Source: Marinosulfonomonas sp.
GTDB taxonomy: Bacteria; Pseudomonadota; Alphaproteobacteria; Rhodobacterales; Rhodobacteraceae
Assembly: GCA_015494385.1 (NCBI GenBank)
Contig: WGBJ01000022.1
Location: forward strand, 1-5,501
DNA: 5,501 nt
Reading direction: 5' to 3'
Under the pieces are notes generated by a model that saw only the letters and a program-made list of their open reading frames with translations, had not been told where the DNA came from and did not search any database. Each line of letters begins with the position of its first letter. Within the stretch, counting starts at the first letter, position 1. Of this stretch, positions 1 through 5,501 are shown one piece after another. Made by a program: the position numbers and the translations under genes.

Positions 1-593
1 CCAGAATCCAGATGCGCCCCGCCGATTTCCACCACCTCGCCATCCATCAGCACCAGCGTGACCCCCAGCAGGTTATTCGTGGTCACCCCGTATTTCAGGC
101 AATGCGCCCCGCCGGAATTCATCGCGATATTACCGGCAATCGCGCAGGCCAACTGGCTGCTGGGATCGGGTGCATAGAAAAACCCGTCCTCCTCGACCGC
201 GCCGGTCACCGACAGATTGGTGCGCCCCGATTGCACCCGGATAAAGCGGTTGTCGTAATCCACCTCAAGCACATCATTCATCCGCGCCACGCCCAGAATA
301 ACGCTGTCCGCCGTGGGCAATGCCCCGCCCGCCAAGGACGTGCCCGAGCCGCGCGGCACCACCGGCACGCCCATCTCGTGACAAATCCTCAGCACCGCCG
401 AAACCTGTTCTGTATCCGCAGGCAGCACCGCGCACAGCGGCGGGCAGCGATAGGCGCTTAGCGCGTCGCACTCATAGGCTTTCACCTCGGCCACATCGGA
501 AATCACCGCCCCGTCCGGCAATACCGCTTGCAACCGCGCCACGATCTGCGATTTCTTCGCCAGTATTTCCGCGTCGGGTATGGGCATTTCCAT
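1..593 (-). CDS. glcD: Glycolate oxidase FAD-binding subunit GlcD, N-terminal part (cut by left window edge)
   Basis: GlcD is the FAD-linked subunit of glycolate oxidase (GlcDEF), which oxidises glycolate to glyoxylate and passes electrons to the respiratory chain. The frame is open from an ATG at 593 to the left edge, giving 197 codons of a protein usually near 480-500 residues. Visible landmarks are YECDALSAYR (residues 40-49), the FAD-pyrophosphate loop PRGSGTSLAGGAL (80-92) and the block APDPSSQLACAIAGN (141-155) continuing through NSGGAHCLKYG (159-169). These match the FAD_binding_4 (PCMH) domain and closely resemble E. coli GlcD as I remember it. The start is supported by an AGGAG ribosome site (603-607) 9 bases upstream; a second ATG two codons in (587) is less well placed. 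glcE and glcF would be expected beyond the left edge. A related FAD-linked D-lactate or 2-hydroxyglutarate dehydrogenase is the main alternative, but the YECD...SAYR motif favours GlcD. Confidence 0.9.
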   Translation of the reverse strand, partial: MEMPIPDAEILAKKSQIVARLQAVLPDGAVISDVAEVKAYECDALSAYRCPPLCAVLPADTEQVSAVLRICHEMGVPVVPRGSGTSLAGGALPTADSVILGVARMNDVLEVDYDNRFIRVQSGRTNLSVTGAVEEDGFFYAPDPSSQLACAIAGNIAMNSGGAHCLKYGVTTNNLLGVTLVLMDGEVVEIGGAHLDS

Positions 594-615
594 CGGCAAG
601 GACTCCTGATTTTAC

Positions 616-640
616 AATTGGTAAAGAAATATAACCAATT
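616..640. promoter_or_regulatory. Palindromic operator-like site, AATTGGT-N11-ACCAATT
   Basis: A perfect 7+7 bp inverted repeat lies in the AT-rich gap between two divergent genes: AATTGGT at 616-622 and ACCAATT at 634-640, with 11 bases between. The half-sites equal those of FadR-subfamily GntR regulators such as PdhR (known box ATTGGT-N3-ACCAAT); GlcC, the E. coli glycolate regulator, belongs to the same subfamily. The spacing here is 11 rather than 3, so this is either a different regulator or two half-sites bound separately. The palindrome brackets a candidate -10 element for glcD, as a repressor site would. No regulator gene is visible in the window. Confidence 0.4.
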
Positions 641-654
641 TATCCGGCTGGCAA
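628..654 (-). promoter_or_regulatory. Candidate sigma-70-type promoter for glcD
   Basis: Read on the minus strand, TTGCCA (649-654, one mismatch to TTGACA) is followed after 15 bases by TATATT (628-633, one mismatch to TATAAT). Transcription would begin near 620 and run into the glcD ribosome site at 603-607. The 15-base spacer is shorter than the ideal 17, which lowers confidence. The palindrome at 616-640 overlaps the -10 and the presumed start point. I found no equally good promoter for the plus-strand gene at 673; TTTACA at 611-616 lacks a convincing -10 partner. Confidence 0.35.
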
Positions 655-672
655 GTCATTTCCCGACCCGTT

Positions 673-1380
673 ATGATCCCCCGCATGGAACTTCTTGATC
701 GTTTACAGTTTTTTAGCACCCTCGACCTGATCGCGGTTGCCCTGTTGGGGCTGGCGTGGGCCGGGATCGGCTGGGTGATCGAACGCGCCGATTCCGCGCA
801 CCCGTCAGTTTCCGTTATCATGGCCGGATACCGGCGCGAATGGATGACCCAATTCGTCACCCGCGAGCCGCGCATTTTTGACGCCAATATCCTTGCCAAC
901 CTGCGCCAAGGCACCACCTTTTTCGCCTCGACCAGTATGATCGGTATTGGCGGGGGGCTGGCCCTGATCGGCAATAAGGAACAGTTGCTGGGCATCGCAC
1001 AGGACCTGTCACTCGAAAACGCTCCCGCCGTGGTGTGGGAGATGAAAATCCTGATCGTGATCCTGTTCCTTGCCAACGGCTTTTTGAAATTCGTCTGGTC
1101 ACACCGGCTGTTTGGCTATTGCGCCGTGATGCTGGCCTCGGTGCCCAATGACGCGGCTGATCCGGCCTGCATCCCCCGCGCCAATCAGGCGGCAGAGATC
1201 AACATCACCGCCGCGCGCAGCTTCAATCGCGGCCTGCGGTCGGTCTATTTCGCCCTTGGCGCGCTGGCGTGGTTGCTGGGCGCGATCCCGCTGCTGGTGG
1301 CCACCGCCCTGACCGTGCTGATCCTGTGGCGGCGTGAATTTGCGTCCCATTCCCGCGGTGTTTTGTTGCAGCAAGATTGA
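673..1380 (+). CDS. DUF599 family integral membrane protein
   Basis: This 235-residue protein matches the DUF599 family (Pfam PF04654), frequent in Rhodobacterales and of unknown biochemical function. Four hydrophobic segments are visible at about residues 17-36, 82-100, 122-141 and 189-219, so it should sit in the inner membrane. Family-like features are the basic stretch YRREWMTQFVTREPRIFDANILANL (53-77) before the second helix, the FFAS...GGGLALIG segment (83-100), and RSFNRGLRSVYF (182-193) before the last hydrophobic segment. Two starts are possible: ATG at 673 (MIPRMELL) and ATG at 685 (MELLDRL). Neither has a clear Shine-Dalgarno sequence, and 685 may be nearer to the usual family N-terminus. 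It is transcribed divergently from glcD across a 79-base gap. The downstream small gene begins 72 bases after its stop and could be cotranscribed. No role in glycolate metabolism is implied by the position alone. Confidence 0.8.
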   Translation: MIPRMELLDRLQFFSTLDLIAVALLGLAWAGIGWVIERADSAHPSVSVIMAGYRREWMTQFVTREPRIFDANILANLRQGTTFFASTSMIGIGGGLALIGNKEQLLGIAQDLSLENAPAVVWEMKILIVILFLANGFLKFVWSHRLFGYCAVMLASVPNDAADPACIPRANQAAEINITAARSFNRGLRSVYFALGALAWLLGAIPLLVATALTVLILWRREFASHSRGVLLQQD

Positions 1381-1442
1381 CCCTCACACCATCGTGACGG
1401 GACAATCCGCCGTGAAACCGCCATCCTGCCGCCAATATGACC

Positions 1443-1446
1443 GGAG
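1443..1446 (+). promoter_or_regulatory. Ribosome binding site GGAG of the small secreted protein
   Basis: GGAG lies 6 bases before the ATG at 1453. It supports that start, which is also the only one giving a complete signal peptide. Confidence 0.6.
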
Positions 1447-1452
1447 ACCGAC

Positions 1453-1809
1453 ATGAAGAAACTTGTCCTTGCCCTGCTGATACTTGCCCCCCTGCCCGCA
1501 TGGGCCGAGTTCCCGACCATCGAGGCGGTTAAAATTCGGCCCTCGGGCAATGGCTATGATTTCGCCGTCACCCTGAAACACCCCGACACCGGCTGGGACC
1601 ATTACGCCGATGGCTGGGAGGTGCTGGATGCCGACGGCAACCGTCTGGGATACCGCCTGTTGGCCCACCCGCATGAGCACGAACAGCCCTTCACCCGCTC
1701 CTTGGGCGGCGTCACCATTCCGGCAGGCACCGACAAGGTATATATCCGCGCCCATTGTCTGGTGGATGGTTGGGGCGACCAGCTGTTCGAGGTCGATTTG
1801 AACCGCTAA
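1453..1809 (+). CDS. Small secreted (periplasmic) protein with HPHEHEQPF motif, function unknown
   Basis: This 118-residue protein starts with a classic Sec signal peptide: MKK, a hydrophobic core (residues 4-14), and a signal peptidase I site after AWA (16-18), leaving a mature chain of 100 residues from Glu19. The mature part is rich in alternating hydrophobic and polar residues, suggesting a small beta-sandwich. The most distinctive stretches are GWDHYADGWEVLD (47-59) and AHPHEHEQPFTRSLGGVTIP (71-90). His50, His72, His74, His76, His101 and the single Cys102 could form a metal site, but this is only inference. I recall similar hypothetical proteins sharing the DHYAD and HPH..EQPFTRSL motifs in other bacteria, and no named function. 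It follows the DUF599 gene at 72 bases with no visible terminator between. Its TAA stop directly abuts the stop of the convergent gene. Confidence 0.8.
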   Translation: MKKLVLALLILAPLPAWAEFPTIEAVKIRPSGNGYDFAVTLKHPDTGWDHYADGWEVLDADGNRLGYRLLAHPHEHEQPFTRSLGGVTIPAGTDKVYIRAHCLVDGWGDQLFEVDLNR

Positions 1810-3885
1810 CTACCTGCGCCCCTCGCGCAGCCATGCGCCCACAGTGAACAGTGCCGCCAGCAGCAGCGTCAGCCATGCGGGCAGCAGCGGAATCAGCGTT
1901 ACATCCGCCGTCAGATAAGCCTCGCGCGGGGTGATCCCCAGCCATCCGCGCCCTGCCGCAGGGCGCCCGCTGCGCACGTTACGCACAGACGGCACGCCGT
2001 CCTCCAGCGCGAATGTGCCACCGCGCATCTGCTCCACCACCGGCAACAGCTTGTCCCCCGTGGCGATGGTTTCCTCGAATTCCCGCGGGGCCGATGGGCC
2101 AAGGGCGATCACCGCGTCCTTTTCCCCGTCGCTTAACCGGTACAGCCCTATTGTCGGCCCCTCGAACGTCGCCTGATAGCGCCCCGGCGACACCTGTTTC
2201 AACGTCACCGTCTGCGTGCCGCCATCCGGCAAGATCACCTCGACATCCGGCACCTCTTCGCCCAGCGTGCGGCGGATGATGGTCATCACCTGCCCGCGCG
2301 CCTCGGCCCACAGCGCCTCTTCCTCAAGGTCAGGTTCCTTCATCATCCAGTGCGCCAGCCGCCGCAGCAGTTCCAGTTGCGGCCCGCCACCTTCAAACCC
2401 GCGATCCCACAGCCATGCCTGATCCGAGGCCAGCAGCGCCACGCGCCCCTCGCCCACACGATCCAGCACCAGCAACGGGCGGTCGCCGACGCCGGTCATC
2501 ACGGTATTGCCCGACAGCGTTTCCAGTTCAATCTGGCGGAACCAGCGGCCCCAGCCGGGGCCATCTTCACCCTCGGCCACGGGGGGCGCAAAATCCTCAA
2601 GCCCTTCGGTCACCGGGTGGCGCTGGCCAATGTCCGACAGCAGCGGTTTGAACCCCTCTTCCAGCACCCGCGCCGTGGGGGCAGCAGGCAGGATGTCGGC
2701 CAGTGACGTGTGATAAATCGAATCCGCTGACGCAAAATCCGGCCCCGCCGCCACCATCAGTGCCCCACCCTGTTCGACATAGTCCCGCACGCTGTCCATA
2801 TAGATCGAAGGCAGCAACCCGCGCCGTTTGTAGCGGTCAAAGATGATCAGATCGAAATCGTCGATCTTGTCCAGAAACAGCTCGCGCACCGGAAAGGCGA
2901 TCAGTGACAGTTCCGTCACCGGCACCCCGTCCTGTTTGCCCGGCGGGCGCAAAATAGTGAAATGCACCAGATCGACCGAGCTGTCCGATTTCAGCAAATT
3001 GCGCCATGTGCGCTCGCCCGTATGCGGTTTGCCCGACACCAACAGCACCCGCAGCCGGTCGCGCACCCCGTTGATCTGCACCACGGCGATATTGTTGCGG
3101 TTGGTCAACTCGCCCTCGGATTCGGGCACGGTAAACTGGATCACATTCATACCGCCATGGGGCAGCGTCACCGGCAATTCCAGATCCTGCCCGATCGGCA
3201 CATTATACGCCTGCACAGGCCCGCCATCGACCGAGATTTCCAATTCAGCCAGCTTGCCCAGCCCAGCCGGAACCGCGCCTTGGTCATCCACCCGCAGGGT
3301 CAGCAAAACCTCTTCGCCCAGAATGGCAAATCCGGGGGCGTTTTTCACGCTTAGCCGTCGGTCCCAATCGGTTTTATGCCCCGTCAGCAGGGTATGCACA
3401 GGGGCCGGAATATTCGGGGCAAGGTCCACATCATGCACCTGCCCGTCGGTTAGCAACAGCACAGCGGCAATGCGCGACTGCGGGATGTCGGCCAAGGCCT
3501 CGGCCACAGCGCCCATCAACAAGGTGCCACCGTCGCCCTCGGCATCAGGCACCGTGGTGGTGCGCAATTCGGTGTTGGGGCGGGCGGTGATGCGGGCGGT
3601 CAGCTCGGCCAGAGCGGCAGCAGTCTGCCCCTCGCGATCCGACACCTTCTGGCTGGCGCTTTCGTCCACCACCAGCAGCACGATATCGGTCAGCGGCTCG
3701 CGGTCTTCTTGCTGCAAGGCCGGGTTGGCCAGCGCGCCGATCAACACCAGCGCCGCCAGCCCGCGCAAGGGCCAACCCGCCAGTTTGCGCCAGATGGCAA
3801 AGCCGATGAACAACACCGCCAGTGCCGCCAAAACGGCCAGAACGGGCAGCGGGATGATCGGGGAAAACAGGATGGAATTATTCAT
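1810..3885 (-). CDS. Membrane-anchored vWA plus glutamine-amidotransferase-like protein, cysteine-free
   Basis: This 691-residue protein belongs to the large vWA/amidotransferase-like proteins found after BatA/DUF4159 genes in alphaproteobacteria. Two N-terminal membrane segments (about 11-31 and 42-56) flank a basic loop, WRKLAGWPLR (32-41). By the positive-inside rule the long central part lies in the periplasm, and a C-terminal helix (about 662-685) followed by REGRR anchors the end. A vWA-like domain (66-170) carries the full metal-site set: DESAS (74-78), Thr121 in GGTLLMGAVAEAL, and Asp147 in LLLTDG. A class I amidotransferase-like domain follows (about 276-510: RVLLVSGKPH, DLIIFDRY, YVEQGGALMVAAGPDF, RVALLASDQAWLWDR). 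I find no cysteine anywhere, so it cannot be an ordinary glutamine-hydrolysing enzyme; a scaffold or binding role is more likely. A beta-rich segment (545-595) precedes the last helix. It starts one base after the upstream gene's TGA, suggesting translational coupling. Its partners and cargo are unknown. Confidence 0.8.
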   Translation of the reverse strand: MNNSILFSPIIPLPVLAVLAALAVLFIGFAIWRKLAGWPLRGLAALVLIGALANPALQQEDREPLTDIVLLVVDESASQKVSDREGQTAAALAELTARITARPNTELRTTTVPDAEGDGGTLLMGAVAEALADIPQSRIAAVLLLTDGQVHDVDLAPNIPAPVHTLLTGHKTDWDRRLSVKNAPGFAILGEEVLLTLRVDDQGAVPAGLGKLAELEISVDGGPVQAYNVPIGQDLELPVTLPHGGMNVIQFTVPESEGELTNRNNIAVVQINGVRDRLRVLLVSGKPHTGERTWRNLLKSDSSVDLVHFTILRPPGKQDGVPVTELSLIAFPVRELFLDKIDDFDLIIFDRYKRRGLLPSIYMDSVRDYVEQGGALMVAAGPDFASADSIYHTSLADILPAAPTARVLEEGFKPLLSDIGQRHPVTEGLEDFAPPVAEGEDGPGWGRWFRQIELETLSGNTVMTGVGDRPLLVLDRVGEGRVALLASDQAWLWDRGFEGGGPQLELLRRLAHWMMKEPDLEEEALWAEARGQVMTIIRRTLGEEVPDVEVILPDGGTQTVTLKQVSPGRYQATFEGPTIGLYRLSDGEKDAVIALGPSAPREFEETIATGDKLLPVVEQMRGGTFALEDGVPSVRNVRSGRPAAGRGWLGITPREAYLTADVTLIPLLPAWLTLLLAALFTVGAWLREGRR

Positions 3886-3886
3886 G

Positions 3887-5501
3887 TCACTGCCCCAACC
3901 GTTCCAGCAGGGCGGGAATATGCACCTGATCCGATTTATAGTTGCCCGTCAGCACATGCATCATCAGGTTCACCCCGAACCGGTAGGCAATCTCGCGCTG
4001 GCGCTCGCCGGTATAGCCGCGCCCGACGCGGAACATGTAGTTGCCCACATTGTCCACCGCCCAGGCCGCCGCCCAGTCGTTGCCGCCGATCACCACCGGC
4101 GTCACCCCGTCATTCAGGTTGCGAAACGGCATGCCTTCCACCTTTTCGGCATCCGGCGGCGCGGCCTCGACCCAGACATCGCGCCCCGTAAAACGGCCCG
4201 GAAAATCCTGCAATAGGTAAAAGCTGCGGGTCAGAACGTGGTCCTGCGGCACGGGTTCCAGTGGCGGAATATCCAGCCCCAACGCCAGTTGCTGCAATTT
4301 GCGCCCCTCGGGCGTCTGGCTGCCATAACCGGCAATATCGCCATCGCGGGTGTCAAACAGGATCATCCCGCCGGTGCGCAGGTAACGGTTCAGTTTGGCG
4401 TAGGCCTCTTTCGAGGGCATCTTCTGGTTGGTTGTGATCGGCCAGTAAAGCAGCGGAAAGAACGACAGCTCGTCGGTTTCGATATTCACCCCGATCGGAT
4501 TTGCCGGTTCGATCGAGGTGCGCTGGAACAGCACATCCGACAGCCCCAAAAGCCCCGCCTGCGCGATGTCATCCACCTGCGTATCGCCGGTCAGAACATG
4601 GGCCAGAACCACCTCGGCGGTGGCATTGATGGCGAATTCATCGTCAACCTGCTGCGCCTGCACATGGTCGCCAAACGCCAACAAGCCCAGCGCCAGCATC
4701 GCCACCACACCGCTGCGCGGGCCAAACAGGCGGCCGGACAGCCAGAGCGAGGCCAGAATATCCAGCATCAACAGCCCCAAAGCCGCCGCCAGAAAGGCGC
4801 CCTTCAACAAGGTTTCACGGGCCACATTCAGCCCCTCGACCGCAATCCGCGCGGGCCATGTGGCCGTTTCCAGCACAGTTTGCCCGCCAACCGCATTCAC
4901 CGCCACACGTTGTTCATCGCTTTCATACAGGCCCGGCGGCATGGTTGCGCTCACCATCCCGACAGCCAGATCTTCACCCTTCACCCCTGCCATCGCCCCC
5001 GCATCGGCCAATTGCCCAAAGGCGTCCAGCACCCGCACCGGCACCCAGGTGGTGCCCTCCAGATCCTCGGCACCTGGCGTGGTTTGACGGGTGGAAATCG
5101 CCAGCCGTTCCAGCATCTGCACAAACAGACCCGACAGCGGCAGGCTGGACCATTCCGCATTGGCGGTGACGTGGAACAGCACCACTTGCCCCAGTCCCAT
5201 TTCCTTGCGCGTGACCAGCGGCGTGCCATCGGCCAGCGCGGCAATCACCCGTCCGGCAAGGTTGGGGTCAGGCTGTGCCAACACCTGCGAGGTGACGGTC
5301 ACATCGTCGGGAATTTGCAGCCCGTAGAACGGCGAGTTTTCGGGGAAGGGTTGCAGGGCCTTTGGCTCGCCCCAGCTCATCGCGCCGCCCACGGTGCGGC
5401 CACCGGCCCGCAAGCGCACCGGCATCAGCACGTCTTCTTCACGGCGACTAAGATCGCTTGCGGGCCGGTGGCCGCACCGTGGGCGGCGCGATGAGCTGGG
5501 G
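3887..5501 (-). CDS. BatA/DUF4159-type membrane protein, C-terminal part (cut by right window edge)
   Basis: The frame ends with TGA at 3887-3889 and is open to the right edge. The GTG at 5431 is not the true start: the frame continues upstream as DLSRREED directly joined to VLMPVRLRAGGR, as family members read. Only bases up to 5454 are trustworthy, because 5455-5501 is a reverse copy of 5370-5416 (in frame it reads a non-family Pro/Ser/Arg-rich stretch). Full-length relatives are around 900 residues with an N-terminal BatA region. Numbering from the GTG: a periplasmic part with the family block TANAEWSSLPLSGLFVQMLERL (89-110), a membrane helix (207-233), a basic loop with RLFGPRSG (234-241), a second hydrophobic segment ending HVQAQ (242-260), then the DUF4159 domain (about 270-495; VLAHVLTGD, SFFPLLYWPI, GGMILFDTRDGD, GVNLMMHVLTGNYKSDQVH). 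No cysteine is seen. It pairs with the downstream vWA protein, probably in a MoxR-DUF58 operon. Function is inferred only: envelope maturation or stress tolerance. Confidence 0.8.
   Translation of the reverse strand, partial: PSSSRRPRCGHRPASDLSRREEDVLMPVRLRAGGRTVGGAMSWGEPKALQPFPENSPFYGLQIPDDVTVTSQVLAQPDPNLAGRVIAALADGTPLVTRKEMGLGQVVLFHVTANAEWSSLPLSGLFVQMLERLAISTRQTTPGAEDLEGTTWVPVRVLDAFGQLADAGAMAGVKGEDLAVGMVSATMPPGLYESDEQRVAVNAVGGQTVLETATWPARIAVEGLNVARETLLKGAFLAAALGLLMLDILASLWLSGRLFGPRSGVVAMLALGLLAFGDHVQAQQVDDEFAINATAEVVLAHVLTGDTQVDDIAQAGLLGLSDVLFQRTSIEPANPIGVNIETDELSFFPLLYWPITTNQKMPSKEAYAKLNRYLRTGGMILFDTRDGDIAGYGSQTPEGRKLQQLALGLDIPPLEPVPQDHVLTRSFYLLQDFPGRFTGRDVWVEAAPPDAEKVEGMPFRNLNDGVTPVVIGGNDWAAAWAVDNVGNYMFRVGRGYTGERQREIAYRFGVNLMMHVLTGNYKSDQVHIPALLERLGQ
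5370..5501. repeat. Perfect 47-bp inverted repeat at the right edge (probable fold-back artefact)
   Basis: Bases 5455-5501 are the exact reverse complement of 5370-5416, 47 of 47 matching, with a 38-base loop (5417-5454). The left arm and loop make good DUF4159-family coding sequence on the minus strand. The right arm does not, and it runs to the last base of the window. This pattern fits self-priming fold-back during amplification or library preparation, or an assembly error at a contig end, better than a natural hairpin inside a coding region. Confidence 0.9.

Noticed and set aside
12..461. Plus-strand open frame opposite glcD.
   Set aside because: The minus-strand reading gives clear GlcD sequence over the whole stretch; the plus-strand product is His/Arg-rich and featureless.
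611..646. Plus-strand promoter for the DUF599 gene (TTTACA at 611-616 or TTGGTA at 618-623).
   Set aside because: No hexamer close to TATAAT occurs at 16-18 bases from either, so the match is not better than chance in AT-rich DNA.
1814..1830. GC-rich hairpin CTGCGC-CCCTC-GCGCAG as an intrinsic terminator.
   Set aside because: The stem is only 6 bp, no T-run follows on either strand, and it lies within the C-terminal codons of the minus-strand gene.
2843..4216. Long plus-strand open frame of 457 codons opposite the vWA and DUF4159 genes.
   Set aside because: It is Ser/Arg/Pro-rich with no recognisable domain and spans the junction of two well-supported minus-strand genes. It is an antisense shadow caused by high GC codon use.
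4238..5494. Long plus-strand open frame of 418 codons opposite the DUF4159 gene.
   Set aside because: It has low-complexity His/Gln/Arg-rich composition, no domain and no ribosome site, and it runs into the fold-back arm at the right edge. The minus strand carries the conserved protein.
5370..5501. Natural regulatory hairpin, integron-like attachment site or mobile-element terminal repeat at the right edge.
   Set aside because: The left arm encodes conserved DUF4159-family protein, no transposase or recombinase is near, and the right arm ends exactly at the last base. A technical artefact explains it more simply.

Overview
The window is GC-rich (about 60% or more) and codes almost end to end. 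The protein families, the codon use and the gene pairing suggest an alphaproteobacterium, most likely a member of the Rhodobacterales. This is inferred from family recognition, not from a search. Both edges cut through genes, and the right edge looks like the end of a contig.

Layout from left to right. Positions 1-593 (minus strand) hold the N-terminal 197 residues of GlcD, the FAD-binding subunit of glycolate oxidase. Positions 594-672 are an AT-rich divergent intergenic region with a 7+7 bp palindrome (TTGGT/ACCAA half-sites) lying over a candidate glcD promoter. Positions 673-1380 (plus) encode a four-helix membrane protein of the DUF599 family. Positions 1453-1809 (plus) encode a small secreted protein with a His-rich conserved-looking motif and no assigned function. 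Its stop codon directly abuts the stop codon of the next, convergent gene. Positions 1810-3885 (minus) encode a 691-residue membrane-anchored protein with a complete von Willebrand A (vWA) metal site followed by a glutamine-amidotransferase-like domain; it contains no cysteine. One base upstream of it, the reading frame from 3887 to the right edge (minus) is the C-terminal part of a large membrane protein ending in a DUF4159 domain.

The last two genes are the downstream end of a cluster commonly seen in alphaproteobacteria: MoxR-type AAA ATPase, DUF58 protein, BatA/DUF4159 fusion, vWA/amidotransferase-like protein. The first two would lie beyond the right edge and are not visible. By analogy with MoxR/vWA and Bat systems the cluster probably acts in envelope protein maturation or stress tolerance, but its biochemical role is not established.

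The most important caution is at the right edge. The last 47 bases are a perfect reverse complement of 5370-5416, separated by a 38-base loop, and the match runs to the final base. This is best explained as a fold-back artefact of amplification, library preparation or assembly. The DUF4159 gene should therefore be trusted only up to about 5454. No mobile element, CRISPR array, tRNA or rRNA was seen, and I find no convincing new biological system here.
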